In this document: positions 26,882 through 34,912 of the stretch, one piece after another
Layout of the letters: every line of letters starts with the position of its first letter
Numbering within the stretch: the first letter of the stretch is position 1
Source: Nocardia tenerifensis NBRC 101015
Lineage (GTDB): Bacteria > Actinomycetota > Actinomycetes > Mycobacteriales > Mycobacteriaceae
Assembly (NCBI RefSeq): GCF_000308715.1
Contig: NZ_BAGH01000198.1
Coordinates: 1-47,107, forward strand
Direction of reading: 5' to 3'
DNA length: 47,107 nucleotides
Program-made: the position numbers and the translations under genes
The notes under the pieces: model-generated
Database searches by the model: none
The model's input: the letters and a program-made list of their open reading frames with translations, nothing else
Told to the model about the DNA's origin: nothing

Positions 26882-27751
26882 TCAGCGATAGGACCCATCG
26901 GTCAGATCCGAGATGACATCGGGACCCTCGGGCTGCCAGTTCAACTGCTCGATTCCGGCCTGTCCGGTGATGGTCTGGCTCAGCGCCAGGGCGTCGGCGA
27001 AGGGCGTGCCCAGTTCGGCTCGGGCTTCCTCGAGGGGCCAGATCTCGGTGTCGCCGGTGACACCGGCGGCCTGGGCTGCGGCCGTGGCCAGGTCGGTGAC
27101 CGGGACGGCGGGCTGGCTGATGCCGTGCCAGATCGAGCCGGCCGGAGCCGCGTGCACGACTTTCGCGAACAGATCGGCCAGGTCGTCGAGGTGGACCATG
27201 GGCCACACGACCGACTCGTCGGCGACGACCACCGGGGCCTCGTGCTTGCGGGCCAAATCGACCAGCAGGGCGGGAATTCCGCCGCCGCGCCCGTGGACGA
27301 TGCCGGGGCGGACGACGGCCGCGCGGACGCCGGCGCCGGCGAGCGCGAGGACCTGGCGTTCGATCTCGGGACGGTACCCGACGATGGGAATCGGGTTGGT
27401 GGGCGAGGTTTCGTCGGCACCGTCGGTCGCGCCGAGCACCCAGACTCCGCTGGTGTAGACGAACGGCTTGCCGGTGCCGCGCAGCGGATCGGTGAGCGCG
27501 GCGACCGCGGCCGCGTCCACGGCGGCATCGCCGCTGGGAGTCGCCAGATTGACGACGGCGTCGATATCGGGGGTGACCGCGGCGGTCAGCGACGCGGGAT
27601 CGGCGAGATCTCCTGTGCGCGTCTCATACTCATGCGCGCCGGTGTCCGCGCCGGGACGCTCGAGTGCCACGATCTCGTCCCCGAGGGACGAGAGGCGTTC
27701 GGCGACAGCGGAACCCACATATCCCCTGGCCCCGATGAGTAGTACTCGCAC
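26882..27751 (-). CDS. NAD-dependent epimerase/dehydratase-family protein
   Basis: A 289-residue atypical SDR. N-terminal MRVLLIGARGYVGSAVAERL is the NAD(P) glycine motif; DAVVNLATPSGD and KPFVYTSGVWVLGATDG match the family, and VGYRPEIERQVLA stands where YxxxK would be, with Y-R-P-E-I-E lacking the usual lysine. GTG start at 27751 has AGGAGGAGA 5 nt upstream. It follows a second epimerase-like gene on the same strand, 66 bp apart, probably in one operon that ends at the hairpin 26831-26865. Confidence 0.87.
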   Translation of the reverse strand: MRVLLIGARGYVGSAVAERLSSLGDEIVALERPGADTGAHEYETRTGDLADPASLTAAVTPDIDAVVNLATPSGDAAVDAAAVAALTDPLRGTGKPFVYTSGVWVLGATDGADETSPTNPIPIVGYRPEIERQVLALAGAGVRAAVVRPGIVHGRGGGIPALLVDLARKHEAPVVVADESVVWPMVHLDDLADLFAKVVHAAPAGSIWHGISQPAVPVTDLATAAAQAAGVTGDTEIWPLEEARAELGTPFADALALSQTITGQAGIEQLNWQPEGPDVISDLTDGSYR

Positions 27752-27817
27752 GACATCTCCTCCTGTTTGCAGCAGCCGTTCAGGGCTAACCGGCCTGAGA
27801 GATACCCCCGTACCGTA

Positions 27818-28765
27818 TTACATCGGCTCGGACTCGATCAACCGCTCGCCGGTGAGGATCCGCGTGACTCCCTCCCGATAGGTGGTGACTTGGAAGTCGG
27901 GAAAGCGGGCCGCGAACTTCGAGCTGTCGAAGATGTTGTCGTCGCGGTAGCGGTCGAGGAGTTCGTACATCTCGTCGAGCGGCTCGACGAGGTGGCGCCC
28001 GAGGCGGAAAGCGAGCATCGGCAGGACCGTGTAGCCGATCTTGCGGCCGGTGACCTCGCCCGCGATCTCGATGAGCTGGGCGTAGGTCTGGCGGTTCGGG
28101 TCGGTCGGTAGGTGCCACGTCTGGCCGTAGGCATCCGCGGTGTTGCCGAGCAGGGCCAGCGCCCGGCTCGCGGCGGGGGTCCAGATCAGGGAGCGCTCGG
28201 TGTGGGCGTTCACCGGGACGAACGGCCGCTTGCCCGCCCTGATCCGGTCGAACACCAACGAATTCGTGTAGCTCTTGGTCGAGCCGGGTCCGTAGAACTC
28301 GGGGGCGCGGCCGATGAGGCCTTGAACCCGATCGGCCCGCACGGCCTCGAGCAGCATGGTGGCGAGCTCGCCGCGGACACGTCCCTTGCGACCGTTCGGT
28401 GCGAATGCGGTCGACTCGGTCTGCGGCGCCGACGTTCCGGGATACATGTAGGTGTTGTCGAAGAAGACGAGCTTTGTTCCGTGTGCGGCGCAGGCGTCGA
28501 TGACGTTGCGCATGATGACGGGGAATTGACGCTCCCACAGCTCCGAGTTCAGGGGCAGGCCGACGGTGAGGTAGGCGATCTGGCTGCCCGCGACGGCGCG
28601 GCCGGTGGCCTCGGCATCGGTGAGGTCCGCGGCTACGAGTTCATCGGTGTCGTTGATCTGCGCCGGCTTGCGGCTGACGAGGCGAATGTCCTTGGTGTGG
28701 TTGCGGTGGAGCTCTTTGACGAGCTCGTCGGCGATCGGTCCGCCGGCGCCGAGGACGGTCTGCAT
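27818..28765 (-). CDS. NAD-dependent epimerase/dehydratase-family protein
   Basis: A 315-residue SDR. It starts MQTVLGAGGPIADELVKEL, a degenerate nucleotide-binding motif, followed by LVAADLTDAEATGRAVAGSQIAYLTVGLP and LVFFDNTYMYPG. GRAPEFYGPGSTKSYTNSLVFDRI and SLIWTPAASRALALLG are typical of sugar-nucleotide-epimerase relatives. ATG at 28765 has GAGGAG 6 nt upstream. A TetR gene lies 300 bp away in divergent orientation. Confidence 0.85.
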   Translation of the reverse strand: MQTVLGAGGPIADELVKELHRNHTKDIRLVSRKPAQINDTDELVAADLTDAEATGRAVAGSQIAYLTVGLPLNSELWERQFPVIMRNVIDACAAHGTKLVFFDNTYMYPGTSAPQTESTAFAPNGRKGRVRGELATMLLEAVRADRVQGLIGRAPEFYGPGSTKSYTNSLVFDRIRAGKRPFVPVNAHTERSLIWTPAASRALALLGNTADAYGQTWHLPTDPNRQTYAQLIEIAGEVTGRKIGYTVLPMLAFRLGRHLVEPLDEMYELLDRYRDDNIFDSSKFAARFPDFQVTTYREGVTRILTGERLIESEPM

Positions 28766-28868
28766 GTGGTCTCCTCGCGGTGATGGGGCGGTGTCGACGT
28801 CGGCTCGGTGACGAGCAGCGTCGTGCCACCCGAGGGCTATGCGGTCCACCACCGTGGCCCGGGGTGTG

Positions 28869-28882
28869 GACCAACGTTGGTC
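28869..28882. promoter_or_regulatory. 14-bp perfect palindrome in the divergent region
   Basis: GACCAACGTTGGTC is its own complement. It lies about 100 bp upstream of the epimerase start and next to a looser dyad formed by GGTCCACCAC (28843-28852) and GGTGTGGACC. The remainder of 28766-29026 holds no gene. Confidence 0.35.
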
Positions 28883-29026
28883 GAACTCGGGGACATATGG
28901 TCGCTGGTGCGGTTGTCGGCGTGTCGCAGAGGCCGACGCGAAGGTGCGATCGGTGATGCCGTCGACGGCAGCGCATCGTCGCCCAGGGGTGACGAAGGCC
29001 GGACGGTTCCTCCGGGGAGTGCGCTA

Positions 29027-29043
29027 TGTTTACAGTGCTAACA
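29027..29043. promoter_or_regulatory. TetR operator candidate, site A
   Basis: TGTTTACAGTGCTAACA is a near-perfect dyad of the form TGTTnnCAnTGnnAACA, 24 bp before the TetR start. Related sequences occur at 29667, 29701 and 35987. Confidence 0.6.
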
Positions 29044-29067
29044 CAGCGTAGAAGGGCAAAGTGAGCA

Positions 29068-29643
29068 ATGTCAACATCGGAGAAGGGCAGCTACCATCAC
29101 GGCGACCTACGGACAGCGCTGCTGTCGGCCGCGATGGAGATGCTCGAGGCCGGCGAGCCCTTCTCGCTCCGCGCGGTCACGCGGAGGGCCGGCGTGTCGC
29201 AGACGGCGCCGTATCGCCACTTCAAGGATCGCGACGCACTGGAGTCCGCGCTGGCCGTCGAGGGCTTCCGGGATCTGCTGGCGGACCTGGGCCAGGGCGG
29301 CAACCCGCCCGCCTCGCTCCAGGATCTGGCCGAGTTCGCGGTCGCCTACGTCGCCTTCGCGCTGCGGCGCCCGGCACTGTTCCGCGTGATGTTCGGCAAG
29401 CCGTGCGACGATGCGGACGACGAGCGGGCCAAGGCCGCCGATGCTCTGCACGAGCTGCTGGCCGACGCGCTCGATCAGGTTTTCCCCGAAGCGGACTCCT
29501 CGGCCCTGGCGTCGGCCGGCTGGGGGCTCGCGCATGGGCTGGCCTGCCTGTACCTCGACGGCAAGCTGCACGCGGCGTCGAGCGATGAGGTCGCCGAGCG
29601 GGTGCGCAGTGCCTTCCTCGCGATCGCCTCGGTCGGCTCCTGA
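29068..29643 (+). CDS. TetR family transcriptional regulator
   Basis: A 191-residue regulator. The HTH is at residues 10-55 (HHGDLRTALLSAAMEMLEAGEPFSLRAVTRRAGVSQTAPYRHFKDRDALESALA). The C-terminal domain (LFRVMFGK and WGLAHGLACLYLDGKL) is of the WHG/TetR_C_33 type. It likely represses itself and neighbouring genes through the TGTT..AACA sites on both sides of the gene. Intact length. Confidence 0.9.
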   Translation: MSTSEKGSYHHGDLRTALLSAAMEMLEAGEPFSLRAVTRRAGVSQTAPYRHFKDRDALESALAVEGFRDLLADLGQGGNPPASLQDLAEFAVAYVAFALRRPALFRVMFGKPCDDADDERAKAADALHELLADALDQVFPEADSSALASAGWGLAHGLACLYLDGKLHAASSDEVAERVRSAFLAIASVGS

Positions 29644-29666
29644 GCGCCGCGCCTCGCAACGCGCGT

Positions 29667-29717
29667 TGTTGACAGTGCTCACATGCCGTGCCATCCTCGG
29701 TGTTGACACCGCTTACA
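29667..29717. promoter_or_regulatory. TetR operator candidates, sites B and C
   Basis: TGTTGACAGTGCTCACA (29667-29683) and TGTTGACACCGCTTACA (29701-29717) are two copies of the site A motif in front of the decarboxylase-like pseudogene. Each includes TTGACA, so they may also serve as -35 boxes. Spacing between them is 34 bp. Confidence 0.6.
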
Positions 29718-29733
29718 TTGGAGGAGAGCGTCG

Positions 29734-30391
29734 ATGGCATCGACCGGCAAGCTGGCCGACGGGACCGTAGAGGTCGACCTCGGCGGGCGTCTCGTCACCG
29801 TCCCGGAAGGCGGCCTCTACGACCGGTTTCGGATGAACACCGACCTCGACGAGGTCGCGCGGGACCCGAGGGTCAGTAGCGTCGACTTCTTCCGCCGGAT
29901 GCCGAAGACTCGCGTGGACTCCCGCATCGGACCCACACTCACGCCGAACTTCTACTACCGCATCTCCACTACCCGGCTCACGATGCTCGCGCCGACGAAG
30001 GCGATCCGGACTCGCCTGCCACAGGAGCTGGATCCGCTCGAGATCGCCCCGGGGCTCGGGCTCGTCTCGGTGATGGCCTTCCGATACGACGTGTGCGACA
30101 TCGACTTCTACACCGAAGCAGACCGCCCGGCCCACCGGCGCGCACGTCTCGACCCTGACCTCCTACACCACGATCGACGGTGCCTGGCACGCCACGACCA
30201 GTCAGATCAACATGCTCTCCTCGGGCACCACGCGATTCCCTCGCCGCCTGAATCTCCAACTCGGCGAGGGCCGGATGAGCGAGAACCTGCGCTCGCTGAA
30301 ACCGATCCGGACGATCCAGCTCGACGTCACCACCGAAGGCCAGCTTGCCCTGCACATGCCGGTGCCCACCTCCGTCCAGGATCGGAGCTGA
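29734..30391 (+). pseudogene. Acetoacetate decarboxylase-like gene with internal deletion and frameshift
   Basis: From ATG at 29734 one frame gives FFRRMPKTRVDSRIGPTL, TPNFYYRISTTRLTMLAPTK and AFRYDVCDIDFYTEA, the first half of an acetoacetate decarboxylase-like fold. Near 30125 the frame breaks; the next frame gives TGAHVSTLTSYTTIDGAWHA, LNLQLGEGRM and LKPIRTIQLDVTTEGQLAL, the C-terminal part. Roughly 80 residues that would hold the core, including the usual lysine region, are missing. The deletion is visible in the sequence; the family name is by pattern. Confidence 0.65.
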
Positions 30392-30392
30392 G

Positions 30393-31106
30393 ATGCCCAC
30401 CAAGCGTGTTCTCCACGTCGTCACCAACGTCGGCCACTACGACGACCCGTCGCACGCGACTGGGCTGTGGCTCTCCGAACTCACGCACGCTTGGCGCGTG
30501 TTCGACGAGGCGGGCTTCGAGCAGACTTTGGTCAACCCGGCGGGCGGCCCCTCGCCGCTCGAGCCGCGGGCGCTGAAGTTCCCCAGTTACGACAAGACCG
30601 CGAAGGCCTGGCGCGCCGACCCGGCGAAGATGGAGCTGCTCGCGACCACGAAGCGCCCCGAGGAGATCGACTCCGCCGACTTCGACGCCGTCTACTTCAC
30701 CGGCGGCCACGGCGTGATGTACGACTTCCCCGATTGCGAAGGCCTGCAGCGCATCACCCGCGAGATCTACGAGCGAGGTGGGGTCGTGTCCTCGGTCTGC
30801 CACGGCTACTGCGGGCTGCTCGACACCCGGCTCTCCGACGGCTCCTACCTCATCGCGGGCAAGCACATGACCGGTTTCGCCTGGCGGGAGGAGGTGTTTG
30901 CCCGCGTCGACAAGCTGGTGCCCTACAGCGCCGAGGAGCGCGCGAAGCAGCGCGGGGCGCTCTACGAGAAAGCGAAGCTTCCGTTCGTGTCCTACACCGC
31001 CGTCGACGGCAACCTCGTCACCGGCCAGAACCCGGGCTCGGCCAAGGCCACGGCGCGTAAGGTCGTAGAGGTCCTCGCGGGCGACACATCGCAGGCTCGC
31101 CCCTGA
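30393..31106 (+). CDS. DJ-1/PfpI (Hsp31-like) class I amidotransferase-fold protein
   Basis: A 237-residue protein. The nucleophile elbow is SSVCHGYCG, with the family cysteine. FDAVYFTGGHGVMYDFPDCEGLQRITREIYERGG is the preceding strand-helix of DJ-1/PfpI proteins, and the acidic residue in VNPAGGPSPLEP is near the Hsp31 site. Hsp31-type members act as glyoxalases/deglycases or chaperones; activity here is unproven. ATG at 30393 follows the pseudogene stop by one base, and the decarboxylase relic shows the ancestral operon. Confidence 0.88.
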   Translation: MPTKRVLHVVTNVGHYDDPSHATGLWLSELTHAWRVFDEAGFEQTLVNPAGGPSPLEPRALKFPSYDKTAKAWRADPAKMELLATTKRPEEIDSADFDAVYFTGGHGVMYDFPDCEGLQRITREIYERGGVVSSVCHGYCGLLDTRLSDGSYLIAGKHMTGFAWREEVFARVDKLVPYSAEERAKQRGALYEKAKLPFVSYTAVDGNLVTGQNPGSAKATARKVVEVLAGDTSQARP

Positions 31107-31269
31107 AACGCGTTCGTTCCGTGGAACACTGCGGTCGAGGCCGACGCGATTCTCGTCGGAGATTCGGTTTGCGGGGCTTACAGCATCAATTGCTGTGGCG
31201 CGCAGCGGTATTCGGGCCATGGTGCGGGAAAGCCGAACTGCGGAAATGACGTCTCAGTTCACCGCGCGC

Positions 31270-31414
31270 CCGCGAATTTCGTCCCCGACATCTGGACCTC
31301 CGCATCTACAGTCGAGCCGATTTCGACGCGATCGCCGATGAACCCAACGCGCGCCCTCGGCAAACCCTCGGATTCCGCACACCATCACAAGTACTCGAAG
31401 AGGTGTTGCGTTGA
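31270..31414 (+). pseudogene. IS30-family transposase C-terminal remnant
   Basis: One frame without a start reads PRHLDLRIYSRADFDAIAD, then EPNARPRQTLGFRTPSQVLE, ending in TGA at 31414. The LNxRPRKTLGxxTP block is the conserved end of IS30 transposases. The DDE catalytic core is absent and no terminal inverted repeats were seen. The rest of 31107-31592 holds nothing I recognise. Confidence 0.7.
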
Positions 31415-31592
31415 CCGCCTGAGCCCGCACCGCATATCGCGCGTTGCCAGTGAAAGGTGTTCTTGTCCTCGTGACGGCGAGGGTGGTCGGCCACATCGGC
31501 GATGGGCCGTCGACCTCCGGGTGAGTGTGTCGGTGGCGGCCGGAATACTCGACGCGTTGTCGCACCACGAACCAGCACCAGGAGGAATCCGC

Positions 31593-32237
31593 ATGCCTCG
31601 CGAGCTCGAAGACCTGCCCTACGCGCGCCATCTCACGGCACCGGAGGGGGAGTTGGAGCCCGAGGGCGATTACGACTGTGTGCATTTCGACGACGGCGAG
31701 TTCGACGAGGTGGACGCGCAGAACGCTCGGTTCGGCGAGTCCGCCTTCACCTCGGTCGCGTTTCATCGAGGCAGCATGCGGTACAGCAGGTTCGCCGATG
31801 TGTGGCTGCGCAATGTCCGCTGGGTCGGCACCGAGCTCGCCGACACCGGGTGGCTCGACGGCGAGGTGATCGCCGGGGCCATGTCCGGCGTCGATCTGGC
31901 CGGCTCGCGCCTGCGCCGCGTGCGCTTCGAAGGGTGCAAGTTCGACTCGGTGAACTTCCGCACCGCGCAGTTGCGCGAGGTGTCCTTCGTCGAATGTGTG
32001 CTCAGGGACTGCGATTTCGGCGACGCCACCCTCACCGATGTGACCTTCCCCGGCTCCACCCTGGAGAGCCTGATCCTGAGCCGGGCGAAACTGACCAAGG
32101 TCGACCTGCGCGGCACCCGCACCGTCGACATCACCGAAGGCCTGGACGCCCTACGCGGCGCAACCATCGACCACGGCCAACTGATGGAACTGGCCCCCGC
32201 CCTCGCCCGCCACCTCGGCATCCTCCTACGAGACTAG
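31593..32237 (+). CDS. Pentapeptide-repeat protein
   Basis: A 214-residue protein with roughly 25 pentapeptides of the A(D/N)LXX type, such as AGSRLRRVRFEGCKFDSVNF, LREVSFVECVLRDCDFGDA, and LTKVDL. They form a right-handed quadrilateral beta-helix mimicking DNA in MfpA/Qnr proteins. Whether this one protects gyrase is unknown. ATG at 31593 has GGAGGA 7 nt upstream. The third 58-bp palindrome follows its stop. Confidence 0.87.
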   Translation: MPRELEDLPYARHLTAPEGELEPEGDYDCVHFDDGEFDEVDAQNARFGESAFTSVAFHRGSMRYSRFADVWLRNVRWVGTELADTGWLDGEVIAGAMSGVDLAGSRLRRVRFEGCKFDSVNFRTAQLREVSFVECVLRDCDFGDATLTDVTFPGSTLESLILSRAKLTKVDLRGTRTVDITEGLDALRGATIDHGQLMELAPALARHLGILLRD

Positions 32238-32244
32238 GGCAAGT

Positions 32245-32302
32245 CGAGCAGAGTCATATGGTGCCTGAAAGATCTTGGGCAGCAACCATTCGACTCTGCT
32301 CG
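32245..32302. repeat. 58-bp palindromic element, copy 3
   Basis: Left arm CGAGCAGAGTCATATGGT (32245-32262) and right arm 32285-32302 pair with two mismatches around a centre containing GATCTT. It lies exactly between the stops of two convergent genes (32237 and 32340), where it could terminate both. Confidence 0.9.
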
Positions 32303-32339
32303 ATGAACGCGCGCATTTCCGCGGCGGTGCGCGGCCCGG

Positions 32340-33209
32340 TCAGGTCCGCCTGCGGCGGTGAGGTGCGAGCAGTTCGTGGATGATCCGGGCGGCGCCCCAG
32401 GTGTCGAGGCCATGGGCGATCACGCTGAACAGATCCCAGACGCGCAACAGCTGTGCGTGGTCGCGCCATCCGTCGCACGGTGGGGTGAGGTCTTCGTAGA
32501 CGGCGAAGAACCGGTCCGAAGCCGGTGGTCGGGGTTGGCACCATAGTGCGGCCAGGTCGATTTCGGGCCAGCAATAGGACACCGCGGGGTCGATCAGAGC
32601 GGGCTTGCCGGTGCTGTCCGTGAGGATGTTCCCGGGCCACATGTCGCCGTGGGTCAGCGATGGCGGGTGGGGTGGGATGAGCTCGGGGAGCGCAAGACAC
32701 AGTCGTTCGATGGCCCGGCGTTGGTCTCGGTCGAACTCCTCCCGCACCGGCTTCTCGCGCAGCCACCGCAGGATCCTGTGCTGCGCGTAGAACTGGTAAC
32801 CGTCTGTCTCCCAAGCGTTTTCCTGCCGCATTCGGCCGTGCCAGCCATCGCGGTGCCAGCCGAAGCGGTCGGTGACGGTGGAGGTGTGCAGTGCGGCGAC
32901 CATGTGCGCGAGCTGTTCCCAGAACTGTTCGTCTTCGCCGCGGGGCTGTAGCGCTTCGAGGACGAGCAGCCGGGGCGAGACATGGGCGACGGCGGGGACG
33001 CGTACACCGCCGAGCTGTGCGAGGGCGGACAGCCCGGCGGCTTCGACCTCGAAGACGTCCGCGTCCGGCAGTGTCTTGGCGAAAACCCGGCTCCCGTCGC
33101 GCAATACCGCGACGCCGGCGATGCAGATGCATCCGCCCGCCATCTGTTCGAGCACCGTGACATCGAAGCCCGCCGCCGCTAGTTGGTCGGCGAGGACCTC
33201 CACCACCAT
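32340..33209 (-). CDS. Fructosamine kinase-like protein
   Basis: A 289-residue protein of the fructosamine/ketosamine-3-kinase family, an aminoglycoside-phosphotransferase fold. RVFAKTLPDADVFEVEAAGLSAL carries the ATP-site lysine, SLTHGDMWPGNIL is the catalytic HGD..N loop, and ALIDPAVSYCWPEIDLAAL follows as the metal-binding DP motif. Such kinases repair glycated proteins. ATG at 33209 begins 10 nt after the TetR stop, so the two share a transcript. Confidence 0.88.
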   Translation of the reverse strand: MVVEVLADQLAAAGFDVTVLEQMAGGCICIAGVAVLRDGSRVFAKTLPDADVFEVEAAGLSALAQLGGVRVPAVAHVSPRLLVLEALQPRGEDEQFWEQLAHMVAALHTSTVTDRFGWHRDGWHGRMRQENAWETDGYQFYAQHRILRWLREKPVREEFDRDQRRAIERLCLALPELIPPHPPSLTHGDMWPGNILTDSTGKPALIDPAVSYCWPEIDLAALWCQPRPPASDRFFAVYEDLTPPCDGWRDHAQLLRVWDLFSVIAHGLDTWGAARIIHELLAPHRRRRT

Positions 33210-33219
33210 TCCGGATGAC

Positions 33220-33981
33220 CTACTGGGCGGCGCGGGCGATGGTGGCGGCGACGCCGTCGAGGACGAGTTCGAGCCCGAACTCGAAATCGTCCCGGCTGGG
33301 GTCGTCCGCCGTCGGCGGCGGCGCGGACTCGAAAAGTCCGGAGGCGAAGAGTTCGGCCGCGTCCGGGAAGCGCTCCGGATCGACCAGCCGGGCCATGTGG
33401 CGGCCGTAGTCGCGGTTGGTCTCGGATTCGTTGAGACCCGTTGTCCGCCTTCCCTGTTCGAGCTGCTGAGCGAGTAGGTCCGCTTGGCGCACGTACCCGC
33501 TGACCACCATGATCACGCCGACCTTCGTGCCGGTGTCGAGGCCGGTCGCCCGCATGGCGCGCAGACCCGCGTCCATCCAGCCGATGGTGCCCGGCCCGCT
33601 CGGCGGCCCGGCGATCGGCAGTTGGGTGAGCCAGGGTCGCCGCCGGTGCATCGACCAGAGCGCGTGGGCCCACTCGCGCAGCGCGGCGCGCCAATCCTCA
33701 ACCGGCGCAGCGAAATCCGGGGGCGTACCGGTGCCGACGTCGCTCATGAGGACGAACAGCTCGTCCTTGGATCCGATGTGGCGATAGAGCGACATCGGTG
33801 TGACGCCGAGCTTTTCGGCGATCTTCGGCAGGGTGGCCCCGGTCAACCCGTCCTCGTCCGCGAGTTGCACGGCGGTTCGGACGACCTGGTCGACGTCGAG
33901 CCCCGCCGGGCGGCCGAGCCGGGGACCGGTGGGCAGCCGCCAGAGGCGAACCAGCTCACTCGGCGGGGTGTCGTCGGCCAT
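33220..33981 (-). CDS. TetR family transcriptional regulator
   Basis: A 253-residue TetR regulator with an N-terminal extension before the HTH (VDQVVRTAVQLADEDGLTGATLPKIAEKLGVTPMSLYRHIGSKDELFVLM, residues 29-80), then a TetR_C_1-like ligand domain. Co-transcribed with the fructosamine kinase-like gene and divergent from a membrane protein. The palindrome at 34042-34060 between them is its probable operator. Confidence 0.9.
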   Translation of the reverse strand: MADDTPPSELVRLWRLPTGPRLGRPAGLDVDQVVRTAVQLADEDGLTGATLPKIAEKLGVTPMSLYRHIGSKDELFVLMSDVGTGTPPDFAAPVEDWRAALREWAHALWSMHRRRPWLTQLPIAGPPSGPGTIGWMDAGLRAMRATGLDTGTKVGVIMVVSGYVRQADLLAQQLEQGRRTTGLNESETNRDYGRHMARLVDPERFPDAAELFASGLFESAPPPTADDPSRDDFEFGLELVLDGVAATIARAAQ

Positions 33982-34041
33982 CGTGCGTTTCGCCTCCTCG
34001 GTAGTCGTGCTCGAGCTGCCGAAACATTAGCATTCGTCTTA

Positions 34042-34060
34042 TAGTATAAGTAATATACTA
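34042..34060. promoter_or_regulatory. TetR operator
   Basis: Perfect TAGTATA-N5-TATACTA dyad, very AT-rich against a 70% GC background, lying 60 bp from the TetR start and 18 bp from the membrane-protein start. Position and symmetry fit control of both divergent genes. Confidence 0.65.
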
Positions 34061-34078
34061 ACCGGAAGCGAGAAGATC

Positions 34079-34753
34079 ATGAACGACACCGTCATCAGAC
34101 GCACCACCGGCGCGGCGGGCCTGGCCGCCACCGTCCTGCTGCTCGTCGAGCTGCCGCTCTACTTCGTCTACGGCGGCGCACCGCCGGACTGGAACATCCT
34201 CACCCGCAGCATGTTCGGGCTCATCGGCAACACCCTGCTCATGGTGTTCATGCTCGGCCTGCCGCACCTGCTCAAATCCCGCGACCCGGAGTACGCGTGG
34301 ATCGGCTCGATCGTCGCGGCGGCCGGGCTGATCTGGCTGACGGTCAGCGCCGTCTCCACCTGCCTGGAGGTCGGCGCCGCCATCGCCGCCCCGGAGCCGA
34401 TCGACCCCACGATCGCCGTCCCCGCTACCTACCTGCTCTACGGCTCGCTGACGAAACTGCTGCTCACCCTGTTCCTGACGGCGTTCGGTATCGCGATCGC
34501 GAGCACCGCCCTGCTGCCGCGCTGGACCATGTGGTCGGCCTTCGTTCTCGCCGCCATCCATGTGGCCTTCGTGCCGTCGATGTACTTCGGGAACGACCCC
34601 GCGAACTTCTACGCGGCCAATGGCTGGGGCACCACCGCGACAACCGGCGGAATGACCATTCTTTGGCTGCTAGCGGTGAGCGTCGCACTCCTGCGCACGT
34701 CGGCGAGCGACACCGCGCCGGCGCGGGTGCTCGAATCTTCGCCGTCGCGGTGA
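34079..34753 (+). CDS. Integral membrane protein (DUF4386-like)
   Basis: A 224-residue protein with about six hydrophobic helices (GLAATVLLLVELPLYFVY; MFGLIGNTLLMVFMLGLPHLL; WIGSIVAAAGLIWLTVSAVS; YLLYGSLTKLLLTLFLTAFGIAIAS; WSAFVLAAIHVAFVPSMYF; MTILWLLAVSVALL). No transporter or enzyme motif. The divergent TetR gene and shared operator suggest inducible expression. Family assignment is tentative. Confidence 0.75.
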   Translation: MNDTVIRRTTGAAGLAATVLLLVELPLYFVYGGAPPDWNILTRSMFGLIGNTLLMVFMLGLPHLLKSRDPEYAWIGSIVAAAGLIWLTVSAVSTCLEVGAAIAAPEPIDPTIAVPATYLLYGSLTKLLLTLFLTAFGIAIASTALLPRWTMWSAFVLAAIHVAFVPSMYFGNDPANFYAANGWGTTATTGGMTILWLLAVSVALLRTSASDTAPARVLESSPSR

Positions 34754-34912
34754 TTCGTCCTCAGAAAATTCGCGGCACACGCGCGAACCGGCGAGTTGAC
34801 CACTCGCCGAAAGGGTTTCCGGCAAACGCGGCGTTTCCGCCCGCGAACCGCTCGGCATTGATAGATTTCGCCAAGCCGTCTGGTACGGCGATTTCGACAG
34901 GAATGCGAGTAC

